Notes: generated by a model from the letters alone, not told the origin. Positions 46,301 through 55,367 are shown, counted from the first letter of the stretch. The stretch is DNA of 64,000 bases from Mesorhizobium amorphae CCNWGS0123 (GCF_001686985.1 NZ_CP015318.1:1486001-1550000), one strand, 5' to 3'. Program-made: numbers and translations.

Positions 46301-46461
46301 GGCGCCCCCCTCTGTCCTGCCGGACATCTCCCCCTCCAGGGGGGAGATTGGCAGTTCTGGCGCCGCTCTCATCCTTACAAGGTCGGAGATTGGCGAAAAC
46401 CAGCGTGACGGCCGATCTCCCCCCTAGAGGGGGAGATGCCCGGCAGGGCAGAGGGGGGCGC
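46301..46461. repeat. RIME-like palindromic intergenic repeat, copy 2
   Basis: Same ends as the copy at 33781: GGCGCCCCCCTCTGTCCTGC, then ATCTCCCCCTCCAGGGGGGA, and on the right a near complement ending in GCAGAGGGGGGCGC. The centre differs between copies. It fills most of the 312-bp gap between the cyclase and the second FAD oxidoreductase gene, where nothing else is visible. Confidence 0.85.
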
Positions 46462-46520
46462 GAAGGAACGCCATCCTGGGTAACTGAAGCCCACTTTCCG
46501 AAGACCGAGAGCATTCGCCA

Positions 46521-48092
46521 ATGACCGCCCCCGATCACATCATCGTCGGCAGCGGCATCAACGCCCTGGTCTGCGCGGCGATGCTTGGCGGCAAGGGCGC
46601 CAAGGTGCTGGTGCTGGAGCGCAACGACCGCATCGGCGGCTGTATGCGCACCGAGGAGATCACAGCACCCGGCTTCGTCCATGACGTGATGGCGACGACT
46701 TTCGTCCTGTTCATCACCTCTCCGGCCTTTGCCGCTCTGGGCAAGGACCTTGCGCGGCATGGACTGGAGTTCTGCCATACGACCACGCCGACCGGCGTGC
46801 TGCGGCCGGACGGCAGCCACGCCGTGCTCAGCACCGATCGCGCCGCCAATGTTGCGGCGCTCAACAAGATTGCCGCCGGCGACGGCGACCGGCACGGCAG
46901 CGACGTCGGTAGCATCGAGCGCAATGCCGGCCTGCTGTTCGGCCTGCTTGGCGGTGCCCTGTGGTCCTATCCGACGGCAAAGATGCTGGCTGGCGACGGC
47001 TGGCGGCGCGGCCCGCGCGGTCTTGCCGCCTTTCTCGGCGAGGCGCTGGTGCCGGCGCGCGGATGGCTGGAGAGCACCTATCAATCCGAGACCCTCCGAG
47101 CGCTCTGGGCGCCCTGGGTGCTGCATGCCGGCCTTGGTCCGGAAGATGCGTTTTCCGGCCAGATAGCCAAGGTCATTGCCTTTGCGCTGGAGGCCGCCGG
47201 CGCGCCGATCGTCAAGGGCGGCGCAAGAAACCTGCTTGCCGCCTTCGAAGCGCTGATCATCGAGCGCGGCGGCGTCATCTCCACCGAAGCCGACGTTGCT
47301 TCCATCATCCTGGATGGGGGCCGTGCCACCGGTGTGCGGCTTGCTTCGGGCGAGACGGTCCACGCGAAGAAGGGCGTCATCTGCTCGGTCACGCCGACCC
47401 AGCTCTACGAGCGGCTGCTCGGCAAGGATGCGCCGGCGGCGGCTACTGAAGCCGTACGGAACTATCGCTATGGCAAGGGCAACTTCCAGATCCATTATGC
47501 CCTCAGCAAGCCGCCCGCATGGCGCGGCGAAGGCCTCGACAAGGTCGCGCTCCTGCATCTGACGCCGGGGCTTGATGGCGTCTCAAAAGCCTGCAACGAG
47601 GCGGTGCGCGGTCTGCTGCCGGAAGTGCCGACCATCTGCGTCGGCCAGCCGCACGCGCTCGACCCGTCGCGCTGTCCGGAGGGCAAGGCGATCCTGTGGT
47701 TGCAGCTGCCCGAGGCGCCGCGCCACATCAAGGGCGATGCCGCCGGTATCCTGCAGGCGTCAGCCGATGGGCGATGGACCGAAGCACTGCGCGAGGCCTA
47801 TGCCGATCGCGTCGAGGCGATCCTCAGCAACCATATCAAAGGCTTCAAGAGCAGCGTCATAGCGCGCCGTGCCTATTCGCCGGCCGATCTCGAAGCGATG
47901 AACATCAATCTCGTCGGCGGTGATCCCTATGGCGGCTCCTCGACCATCGACCAGTCGTTCCTGTGGCGGCCGTTCAAGGCAAGCCGCAATCACGACACCG
48001 GCATCAAAAACCTCTACCACATCGGCGCCTCGACCCATCCCGGCGCCGGCCTTGGCGGCGGCTCCGGCTTCCTGCTGGCGGGGAGGCTGTGA
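46521..48092 (+). CDS. NAD(P)/FAD-dependent oxidoreductase, phytoene desaturase-like, second copy
   Basis: 523-residue flavoprotein, paralogue of the gene at 43723. FAD loop IIVGSGINALVCAAMLGGKG, then LERNDRIGGCMRTEE; C-terminal contact YHIGASTHPGAGLGGGSGFLL. The two share layout and a NLVGGDxxGxS stretch but clearly differ, so they may act on successive steps or as partners. Its stop shares one base with the ATG of the MarR gene (TGATG). Substrate unknown. Confidence 0.85.
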   Translation: MTAPDHIIVGSGINALVCAAMLGGKGAKVLVLERNDRIGGCMRTEEITAPGFVHDVMATTFVLFITSPAFAALGKDLARHGLEFCHTTTPTGVLRPDGSHAVLSTDRAANVAALNKIAAGDGDRHGSDVGSIERNAGLLFGLLGGALWSYPTAKMLAGDGWRRGPRGLAAFLGEALVPARGWLESTYQSETLRALWAPWVLHAGLGPEDAFSGQIAKVIAFALEAAGAPIVKGGARNLLAAFEALIIERGGVISTEADVASIILDGGRATGVRLASGETVHAKKGVICSVTPTQLYERLLGKDAPAAATEAVRNYRYGKGNFQIHYALSKPPAWRGEGLDKVALLHLTPGLDGVSKACNEAVRGLLPEVPTICVGQPHALDPSRCPEGKAILWLQLPEAPRHIKGDAAGILQASADGRWTEALREAYADRVEAILSNHIKGFKSSVIARRAYSPADLEAMNINLVGGDPYGGSSTIDQSFLWRPFKASRNHDTGIKNLYHIGASTHPGAGLGGGSGFLLAGRL

Positions 48093-48574
48093 TGGAACAG
48101 AAGGTTCCCGAAAAACGCCAGCGCATCTCGACCCTTGGTGAGATCGGCCTGCAGCAATTCGCGCCCTATCTGATGAACCGCATCATGGGCCGCTACAACG
48201 CCACCTTGCGCGAGGATTTCCGCAAGCAGGGCCTGACCATCCCGCAGGTGCGCACGCTGGCCGTGCTGTCGGTCGCCGACGGCATCACCGTCAACGACCT
48301 CTCGGTCTACACCGTCATCGAGCAGTCGACCTTGAGCCGCACGCTCGACACGCTGGAAGGCCAGGGCCTGGTGCGGCGCGAGCAGGGCGTCGCCGACAGC
48401 CGCTTCCGCCATGTATTCCTGACAGAAGATGGCCGCGCTCTGTTTACCCGCGCCTGGCCAGCCATGCATGACGCTTTCGAGGCCATGTTCGACGGCGTCG
48501 ACGATGCCGAATATGCCGCGCTCATCGCCACGCTTTTGAAGATGCTGAAGAACATCCGCAAGCACGACATCTAG
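48092..48574 (+). CDS. MarR-family transcriptional regulator, second
   Basis: 160-residue MarR protein. The winged helix-turn-helix is at residues about 50-115 (VNDLSVYTVIEQSTLSRTLD, wing RREQGVADSRFRHVFLTEDG). ATG at 48092 has GGGAGG five bases upstream and overlaps the preceding stop. Set between an FAD oxidoreductase and the ferredoxin oxidoreductase genes, it probably senses an aromatic acid or CoA ester of this pathway. Like the first MarR it is a candidate for binding TTTYAAGCTTRAAA. Confidence 0.9.
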   Translation: MEQKVPEKRQRISTLGEIGLQQFAPYLMNRIMGRYNATLREDFRKQGLTIPQVRTLAVLSVADGITVNDLSVYTVIEQSTLSRTLDTLEGQGLVRREQGVADSRFRHVFLTEDGRALFTRAWPAMHDAFEAMFDGVDDAEYAALIATLLKMLKNIRKHDI

Positions 48575-48620
48575 ACCTACGCGCCGCCAGCGCCGGGCGG
48601 CAACGGAAGGAGTAGAAGAA

Positions 48621-50774
48621 ATGGCCGAACGGTCTTTTGCCAAGGAAGTCGAAAAGCTGAGGCTCGGTGCCGGCGAGGAGTTTGCCGGCGAAGGCATCCT
48701 CGCCATCACCAAGGCGCTGCTGCAATGCGGCGTCGGCTATGTCGGCGGCTACCAGGGCGCGCCGATCAGCCATCTGATGGACGTTCTGGCCGACGCGCAG
48801 GACATTCTGGGCGAGCTTGGCGTGCATTTCGAGGCGAGCGCCTCGGAAGCCACCGCCACCGCCATGCTGGCGGCCTCGGTGCATTATCCGATCCGCGGCG
48901 CCGCTACCTTCAAGTCGACGGTCGGCACCAATGTCGCCTCCGATGCGCTCGCCAACCTGGCCTCAGGCGGCGTCACCGGCGGCGCGCTGATCATCGTCGG
49001 CGAGGATTATGGCGAGGGCTCCTCGATCATGCAGGAGCGCAGCCACGCCTTCGCCATGAAGAGCCAGGTCTGGCTGCTCGATCCGCGCCCCAATTTGCCG
49101 TCGATCGTCAAGGCGGTGGAGGACGGATTTGAGCTGTCGGAAGCGTCCAACACGCCGGTTATGCTGCAGGTCCGCATTCGCTGCTGCCATGTGCATGGCC
49201 ATTTCATCGCCAAGGACAACAAGCGGCCGCCAATGTCGGTGGCCGATGCGCTCGACGCGCCGCGCCGCGACACCGGCCGCATCGTGCTGCCGCCTGCTTC
49301 CTTCCTGCACGAGAAGGAGAAGGTGCAAAAACGCTGGCCGGCGGCGGTGGATTTCATCCGCAGGAACAAGATCAACGAGATTTTTGGATCGGACCACGGC
49401 GCGGTCGGCATCGTCATGCAGGGCGGCATGTACAATGCGGTGATCCGCGCCCTGCAGCGCCTCGGCCTCGCCGACACCTATGGCGACACCGACGTGCCGC
49501 TCTATGTGCTCAATGCCGTCTATCCGCTGGTCGACGACGAATTCCTGTCCTTTTGCGAGGGCAAGCAGGCGGTGCTGGTCGTCGAGGAAGGCCAGCCCAA
49601 CTACATCGAGCAGGCTTTTGCCGCCATGCTTCACAAGGCGGGGCGCGGCACCAGGCTGGTCGGCAAGGAACATCTGCCGATGGCCGGCGAATACACCGGC
49701 CAGGTCATGCTCGACGGCATCGGCTCCTTCCTGCGCGCCGAGGCGCCGCATCTGCTGCCAGGTGAGGTGCGCGCGCCGAACAAATCGGGCGAGGGCGTCG
49801 ACACCGCCGACCTCATCAATGTCGTTCCAGGACGACCGCCCGGTTTTTGCATCGGCTGCCCGGAGCGGCCGATCTTCGCCGCGACAAAATTGGTCGAGCA
49901 GGAGCTCGGCAAGCACCACATCGCCTCCGACATCGGCTGCCATCTGTTCTCGATCATGCCGCCCTTCGAGCTCGGCGCCACCACCATGGGCTATGGCCTC
50001 GGGCCGGCCTCGGCTTCGGCCTTCAATTCGCCCGACGCCAAACGCCGCTCGATCTCCTTCGTCGGCGATGGCGGCTTCTGGCACAACGGCCTGACCTCCT
50101 CGATCGGCAATGCCGTCTTCAACAAGAATGACGGCGTCATCGTCATCGTCGACAATTTTTACTCGGCCGCGACCGGCGGCCAGGACATTCTGTCGTCCCG
50201 CGCCGGCAACCGGACGAAATCGACCAAGCATCCGATCACCGAGGCGGTGAAGGGCATGGGCGTCAAATGGCTGCGCCACATCGACCGCACCTACGACGTC
50301 GGCAAGATGCAGGACACGCTGCGCGAGGCGCTGACAACGGACGAGAAGGGGCCGAAGGTCATCGTCGCCTCGTCGGAATGTATGCTGAACCGCGAGCGCC
50401 GCGAAAAGCCGCTGGTCGACAAGGCAATCAAGGGCGGCGAGCGGGTCGTAAAACCGAAATTCGGCGTCGACGAGGATATCTGCACCGGCGATCACGCCTG
50501 CATGCGGCTGTCCGGCTGCCCGTCACTGTCGGTGAAGTCGCTCGATGATCCGCTGCGCGATGATCCGGTCGCAAGTATCGACCAGAACTGCGTCGGCTGC
50601 GGCAATTGCGGCGAAGTGGCTGATGCTGCCGTGCTCTGCCCGTCCTTTTACCGCGCCGACGTCGTGCACAATCCGAGCCGCTGGGATCGATTCCTCGAAA
50701 GCGCGCGCCGCGCGGTGATCGGGCTTCTGCAGCGCCGCCGCGAAAGCCGTCGTTTGACGTTCGCCGATGCTTGA
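48621..50774 (+). CDS. 2-oxoacid:ferredoxin oxidoreductase, IorA-like TPP/iron-sulfur subunit
   Basis: 717-residue protein of the indolepyruvate:ferredoxin oxidoreductase alpha type. The N-terminal pyrimidine domain has GGYQGAPISHLMDVL and EASASEATA. The TPP diphosphate domain has GDGGFWHNGLTSSIGNAV and IVDN. A ferredoxin-like end at residues about 618-665 carries two cysteine sets (CTGDHACMRLSGC and CVGCGNC). These enzymes decarboxylate an aryl 2-oxo acid and join the acyl group to CoA. In this setting isatinate, giving 2-aminobenzoyl-CoA, is a fitting substrate (inference). AAGGAG precedes the ATG. Confidence 0.9.
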   Translation: MAERSFAKEVEKLRLGAGEEFAGEGILAITKALLQCGVGYVGGYQGAPISHLMDVLADAQDILGELGVHFEASASEATATAMLAASVHYPIRGAATFKSTVGTNVASDALANLASGGVTGGALIIVGEDYGEGSSIMQERSHAFAMKSQVWLLDPRPNLPSIVKAVEDGFELSEASNTPVMLQVRIRCCHVHGHFIAKDNKRPPMSVADALDAPRRDTGRIVLPPASFLHEKEKVQKRWPAAVDFIRRNKINEIFGSDHGAVGIVMQGGMYNAVIRALQRLGLADTYGDTDVPLYVLNAVYPLVDDEFLSFCEGKQAVLVVEEGQPNYIEQAFAAMLHKAGRGTRLVGKEHLPMAGEYTGQVMLDGIGSFLRAEAPHLLPGEVRAPNKSGEGVDTADLINVVPGRPPGFCIGCPERPIFAATKLVEQELGKHHIASDIGCHLFSIMPPFELGATTMGYGLGPASASAFNSPDAKRRSISFVGDGGFWHNGLTSSIGNAVFNKNDGVIVIVDNFYSAATGGQDILSSRAGNRTKSTKHPITEAVKGMGVKWLRHIDRTYDVGKMQDTLREALTTDEKGPKVIVASSECMLNRERREKPLVDKAIKGGERVVKPKFGVDEDICTGDHACMRLSGCPSLSVKSLDDPLRDDPVASIDQNCVGCGNCGEVADAAVLCPSFYRADVVHNPSRWDRFLESARRAVIGLLQRRRESRRLTFADA

Positions 50775-52338
50775 CCACAATGCCCCATTGCGCCCCAAGG
50801 CGGGTGCCGCCGAAGATCAGCGCGTCATCAAGCTCGCGGTGCTCGCCGTCGGCGGCCAGGGCGGGGGCGTGCTGGCCGACTGGATCACCGACGTCGCCGA
50901 GCGCAATGGCTACGTCGCCCAGTCGACCTCAGTCGCCGGCGTCGCCCAGCGCACCGGCGCCACCATCTACTATGTCGAAATGGCCCGTGACACCGGCCGC
51001 CTGCCGGTCTTCGCCCTGTCGCCCGCGCAAGGCGATGTCGACATACTGATCGCCGCCGAACTGATGGAAGCCGGACGCGCCATCATCAGAGGTTTCGTCA
51101 CGCCAGAGCGCACGACGCTGATCACGTCCTCGCACCGCATCGCCGCCGTTTCAGAAAAGATCGAACCGGGCGATGGTCGCGCCTCGTCCGCCAAGGTGCA
51201 CGCGACCGCCGAAGCCGCCGCCAGGCGCTTCATCGCCTTCGACATGGAAAAGATCGCCGCCGATAACGGAACGATGATTTCGGCCAGCCTGCTCGGCGCG
51301 CTGGCTGGTTCCGACGCGCTCCCGTTCACCCGCGAAACCTACGAGCAGGCGATCGGGGCGGGTGGCCGGGGCGTCAAGGCCAGCCTCGCCGCCTTCGGCG
51401 CTGCCTATGATCGCGCGCGCGGTATCGCGGGCGCTGCACCCGCCAGCGGAACGACCGAGACGCCGTCGACCTCGGAAGCCGGTCCAGGCGTGGCGAAAGT
51501 GAGCGGGCCGGAAAGCCTCCTGCAGGGCTGGCAGCAGCTGGCAGCTCGCATCGATGCTTTGCCGGCGCCTGTTCGTGACATGGCGCTGCGCGGCCTGAAA
51601 AAAGTCGTCGACTATCAGGACATCGCCTATGGCGGCGAATATCTCGACCGGCTCGGCCGGGCGCTCGCATTGGACGATGCCGGACATGCCTATGCGCTGT
51701 CGGTCGCCGCCGCCAAGCATCTCGCCAACGCCATGTGCTACGACGACATGATCCGCGTCGCCGACCTCAAGACCCGCTCGACCCGCGACAAGCGGGTGCG
51801 TCGCGAGGTCGGCGTCAAGGACGGAACGGTCCTGCAGGTGACAGAATATTTCCACCCGCGCATCGAGGAATTCTGCGGCACGCTGCCGGCGGGGCTGGGC
51901 AGCTATATCGAGAGCCGGCCAAAACTCGCCGCCTTCCTCGACCGCCGCATCAACCGCGGCCGCCATATCCGCACCGACAGTTTCGCCGGCTTTGCTGCGC
52001 TCTGGTTCATCGGCGGCCTGCGCCGCTGGCGCCGCAGCCTGCTGCGCCACAAGGTAGAGGTCGCGCACCTCGAGCGCTGGTACGAATTGGCGCTTGGCCA
52101 TGTCCGCGAAGACTACGCGCTGGCCGTCGAAATCCTCAACTGCCGCCGGCTAATCAAGGGCTACAGCGACACCCACGCCCGCGCCCAGTCCAAGTTCGAC
52201 CGCGTGCTGTCGGCACTGGATCTGGTCAAGGGCCGCCCCGACGCCGCCGACTGGATCCGCCGCCTGCGCGAAGCGGCGCTGAAGGATGAGAAGGGCGACA
52301 TGCTCGACGGAGCGCTGAAGACCGTGGCGTCCTTGTAG
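50767..52338 (+). CDS. 2-oxoacid:ferredoxin oxidoreductase, IorB-like gamma subunit with DUF6537-type C-terminus
   Basis: 523-residue protein. Residues about 18-220 are the pyruvate-ferredoxin-oxidoreductase gamma domain (LAVGGQGGGVLADWI, SVAGVAQRTGATIYYVE). A charged low-complexity linker lies at about 222-245. The rest is a helical domain of the DUF6537 type seen in long IorB proteins. ATG at 50767 overlaps the iorA-like stop by eight bases, so the subunits are coupled. Last gene of the rightward run; ordinary IorB is only about 200 residues. Confidence 0.88.
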   Translation: MLDHNAPLRPKAGAAEDQRVIKLAVLAVGGQGGGVLADWITDVAERNGYVAQSTSVAGVAQRTGATIYYVEMARDTGRLPVFALSPAQGDVDILIAAELMEAGRAIIRGFVTPERTTLITSSHRIAAVSEKIEPGDGRASSAKVHATAEAAARRFIAFDMEKIAADNGTMISASLLGALAGSDALPFTRETYEQAIGAGGRGVKASLAAFGAAYDRARGIAGAAPASGTTETPSTSEAGPGVAKVSGPESLLQGWQQLAARIDALPAPVRDMALRGLKKVVDYQDIAYGGEYLDRLGRALALDDAGHAYALSVAAAKHLANAMCYDDMIRVADLKTRSTRDKRVRREVGVKDGTVLQVTEYFHPRIEEFCGTLPAGLGSYIESRPKLAAFLDRRINRGRHIRTDSFAGFAALWFIGGLRRWRRSLLRHKVEVAHLERWYELALGHVREDYALAVEILNCRRLIKGYSDTHARAQSKFDRVLSALDLVKGRPDAADWIRRLREAALKDEKGDMLDGALKTVASL

Positions 52339-52499
52339 CAACGGATCCTGCTGCCTCAGCCGATCGGTGAAATAGCGGCTGCCGCGGCCGCACCTTGCGT
52401 GCCGCTTGTGGTTCGCCCGCCCGGCTCGTGCTATCGTATTTCTGGGAGACGGCGGACGCGCCGTGAGCGCCCGTACGCTCCCCATTGTGGGAGGAACCA

Positions 52500-52793
52500 A
52501 TGGCTTACTACGTATTGCTGTCGAACTTCACAGATCAAGGTATCAAGAGCATCAAGGACACGCAGAAGCGTGCCGAGGCTTTCAAGGCGATGGCCAGCAA
52601 GAGCGGCGTCAAGGTTCACACGCTGTTGTGGACGCTTGGTCAGTTTGACGTCGTGGCGATTGCAGAAGCCGACGACGAGATTGCCGCGACCGCCCTGGCC
52701 TTATCGATCGCATCGATGGGTAACATCAGAACCCAGACATTGAGAGCTTTCGACACGGCAGATATGGCCAAGATCCTGGCTAAGATGGCCTGA
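52500..52793 (+). CDS. GYD-domain protein
   Basis: 97-residue protein of the GYD family (PF08734), opening with MAYYVLLSNFTDQGIKSIKD and containing LLWTLGQFDVVAIAEADDE. The family has a ferredoxin-like fold of unknown function. ATG at 52500 has GGGAGG at good spacing. It stands alone, followed by a strong terminator. Confidence 0.82.
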   Translation: MAYYVLLSNFTDQGIKSIKDTQKRAEAFKAMASKSGVKVHTLLWTLGQFDVVAIAEADDEIAATALALSIASMGNIRTQTLRAFDTADMAKILAKMA

Positions 52794-52877
52794 CCGCCAC
52801 CGTGCTGCCCTGCGCAGACGATTGAAGCCGGCCGCTGAGCCGAACGGCGGCAGGCTTGTCTGTTTCCCTGATGCGAG

Positions 52878-52903
52878 AACCCCGGCCTCGGGCCGGGGTT
52901 TTT
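52878..52903 (+). terminator. Rho-independent terminator after the GYD gene
   Basis: Ten-base arms (AACCCCGGCC and its complement), loop TCG, then TTTTT. It lies 84 bases past the GYD stop. Confidence 0.9.
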
Positions 52904-53035
52904 GGTGACCCTCGAAGGTGCGGGCCTTGCTGGGACGGGTAGTTAATCCTGTCCTGGCCTGTCAAACGCTTCTTGCAGGGGCTGTCCTACACAGGTCGGC
53001 GACACGGGGAGGGGGCATACTTGCAACCGCGACGG

Positions 53036-54778
53036 TCATTCCGGCACGCCGGCGATGCCCAGCGCCTCGACGTAACGTTCGGCGAACCCCTTGTCCAGCC
53101 ACGGGTTGATCTGTCTCTGCAGGGTGAGCGTGTAGGTCGGGAACGCCTCCATCAGCCGCCGCGCCGCCGCCTGCGCCTCGTCCAGCCGGTTGAGTTTGAC
53201 CAGCGCCATGATCACCACCCGGTGCGAGGACCCGTAGTTCGGCATCTCGTGCAGCGCGCGTTCTCCCCATGCCAGCGCTTCCTCGTAGCGCTCGAGCATC
53301 AGGTAGCTCATCCCGATGCCGGAGAGCGCGATGCCCTTCTCGGGGTCGACCGGGCTCAGTCGCATTGCCTTGTGAAAGTGCTCGATCGCGACGAGCGGGC
53401 GGCTGGAATGTGCGTTCACCCAGCCGCAGCCCGTATGGCCCTGCGCCGAATTGGGGTTGAGCAGCAGGGATCGTCCGATCGTGCCCAGCGCCATCTCGTA
53501 GTCCTTCGCGCTGTAGGCGAGCACCTGCGCGGCGAAACGCAGGCTCGTGGGGTCGTCGCGCGCTTCCGCCAGCACCTCGCGCGCCATGCGCGCGGCGACT
53601 CGGATATCGTCGGGCTCGTGCCAGCACTGGCTCACGGATATGCTGCGGACATAGGCGCCGAGTGCCTTCGCCAAGCTGAAGCCAGGGTCGATGCTGAGCG
53701 CCTCGTTGGTGAGCCGGCGCACGTCGGCAAAACCTTCGCGCGTCATGCTGTATAAGCGTGGCAGCGCGCGAAGGTAGAGGTCGTAGGCGCTGATGTAGTC
53801 GGTCGGCTTCATCCGCGCCTGCTTGATCTCCTCCAGCCGGATGCTCGGCTCGACAGCGCCGACGACGCTCTCGGTCACCTTGTCCTGCAGGTCGAAGATG
53901 TCGCTCACGTCACCCTCGAAGCGGCCGGTCCAGACATGGTGTCCGCTGATCGCGTCCACCAACTGCCCGCTGATGCGCACACGCGATCCGGCTCTGCGGA
54001 TGCTGCCTTCGAGCACGTAGCGGACGCCAAGCTCGCGCCCGACCTGGCGCAGGTCCACCGCCCGGCCCTTGTAGGTGAAGGACGAGTTGCGGGCGATCAC
54101 GAAGAAGGAGTTCACCCGGCTCAATCCCGTGATGATGTCCTCCACCAACCCGTCGGCGAAGTATTCCTGGTCGGGGTCGCCGCTCATGTTGGTGAAAGGC
54201 AGAACCGCGATCGAGGGTTTCTCGGGCAGGGGAGGCGGTGCAGCCGAGGCGCTGGCGTCGGTCTCGACGCGGTAGGCGCGCACAGGCCGCTCGATGTTCT
54301 TGAGGCGCAGGTTGCCGAGCGGCGTGAAGCCGCAGTCGAGCTTGCCCTGAAGGTGGTCGTAGGCGGTGCCCGAGATGACCACGGTGCCGGGATCGGCGAT
54401 GCTTTCGAGGCGGGCGGCGATGTTGACCCCATCGCCGTAGAGGTCGCCGTCCTCCTCGCAGACCACGTCGCCGAGATTGATGCCGATGCGGAAGCGAATC
54501 TGCTCTTCCTCGGGCGTCTCCGCCTCGTGTTCCGCCAGAGCCTGCTGGATCGCCATCGCCGAGGTCACCGCGTTGACGACGCTCGCGAACTCGCACAGCA
54601 TGCCGTCGCCGGTGAGCTTGACGATCCGACCATGGTGCTCGGAGACCAGCGGTTCGAGGAGGTCCTTGCGGTAGATCTTCAGCCGCTCGAGCGTGCCCCG
54701 CTCGTCGCGCTCCGTCAGGCGCGAATAGCCGACCACGTCGCAAGCCAGGATCGCTGCGAGGTGGCGCTTCGTGGCCAT
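53036..54778 (-). CDS. Class III adenylate/guanylate cyclase with TolB-like domain and TPR repeats
   Basis: 580-residue cytosolic protein. Residues 1-175 form a class III nucleotide cyclase domain, with metal aspartates in LACDVVGYSRL and LTGDGML and the GDGVNIAARLE dimer stretch. Residues about 190-310 are the FlgO/TolB-like domain (IAVLPFTNMSGDPDQEYFADG), and the rest holds tetratricopeptide helices. This build is common and numerous in Rhizobiales. ATG at 54778 fits the family start; GGGAGAG upstream of ATGs at 54856-54865 allows a longer form. It would make cAMP in response to unknown signals. Confidence 0.87.
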   Translation of the reverse strand: MATKRHLAAILACDVVGYSRLTERDERGTLERLKIYRKDLLEPLVSEHHGRIVKLTGDGMLCEFASVVNAVTSAMAIQQALAEHEAETPEEEQIRFRIGINLGDVVCEEDGDLYGDGVNIAARLESIADPGTVVISGTAYDHLQGKLDCGFTPLGNLRLKNIERPVRAYRVETDASASAAPPPLPEKPSIAVLPFTNMSGDPDQEYFADGLVEDIITGLSRVNSFFVIARNSSFTYKGRAVDLRQVGRELGVRYVLEGSIRRAGSRVRISGQLVDAISGHHVWTGRFEGDVSDIFDLQDKVTESVVGAVEPSIRLEEIKQARMKPTDYISAYDLYLRALPRLYSMTREGFADVRRLTNEALSIDPGFSLAKALGAYVRSISVSQCWHEPDDIRVAARMAREVLAEARDDPTSLRFAAQVLAYSAKDYEMALGTIGRSLLLNPNSAQGHTGCGWVNAHSSRPLVAIEHFHKAMRLSPVDPEKGIALSGIGMSYLMLERYEEALAWGERALHEMPNYGSSHRVVIMALVKLNRLDEAQAAARRLMEAFPTYTLTLQRQINPWLDKGFAERYVEALGIAGVPE

Positions 54779-55367
54779 TGCACCGCTCGGCCAAGCGCCT
54801 GCATGCGGGCCGCCCCGCGTCCATGTCCGGCCAACTTCCAGACGCCTCACGTGCATGGTATCCATCTCTCCCAGTCTCCGCCCGTCGCCGATACAGAACG
54901 GAGAACGCAGCTTGACCTTGCCTTCACGACATTTCGCTATCCCGCTTGCGAGGCGCGGGCGTTCCAATCGCCGCGCTAGCAGCCAACCGACGACACACCC
55001 ACGCAGCCTCCGGGGACGCTGACACGCCACTCCCAGAAGGCCGGAGATATTTCCTGCCTTGTGTAACCGGCTGACGCCACCGTGGCGGTGCTTTTGTATC
55101 GGGCACCTTCGCGCTTGGGAGATGGCGCGGGCGTTTTTGCCGTCAGGCAGACCGGGATTGCAGGCTGAAGCAAGTGGTGCCGCTTAGGGGCATTTACATA
55201 CGACCTCAGCGTGTATCGCGTCATATCATTTGCCATATAGCGCAGACACTTAGCCGATTCTCAAGTCTCACACTGTCGCAAATGATTGCAACCTATCATA
55301 GATAGAAAGGTGGATTTTGCGGTGGTTTGTGATAGGTGGATTTGGGAATTTTGGAAAGGTGGATGCA
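54779..55367. other. 589-bp gene-free stretch at the left edge of the integrase region
   Basis: No tRNA or gene is seen. CACCG-TGG-CGGTG followed by CTTTT at 55079-55095 could be a weak terminator. From about 55190 the sequence becomes AT-richer, marking a likely boundary between core and accessory DNA. The last 60 bases carry three AGGTGGAT repeats. Confidence 0.4.
55308..55364 (+). repeat. Three AGGTGGAT direct repeats upstream of the integrase
   Basis: AGGTGGAT occurs at 55308-55315, 55334-55341 and 55357-55364, 26 and 23 bases apart. The third serves as the ribosome site of the integrase gene. The roughly regular spacing suggests protein binding, for example integrase arm sites. Confidence 0.5.

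Noticed and set aside
45462..47558. Minus-strand frame of nearly 700 codons
   Set aside because: It crosses the cyclase, the repeat element and the second FAD oxidoreductase in antisense and has no motif.
54779..55367. tRNA or att site next to the integrase
   Set aside because: I looked for a tRNA acceptor and T-loop pattern and found none; the insertion target may lie elsewhere.
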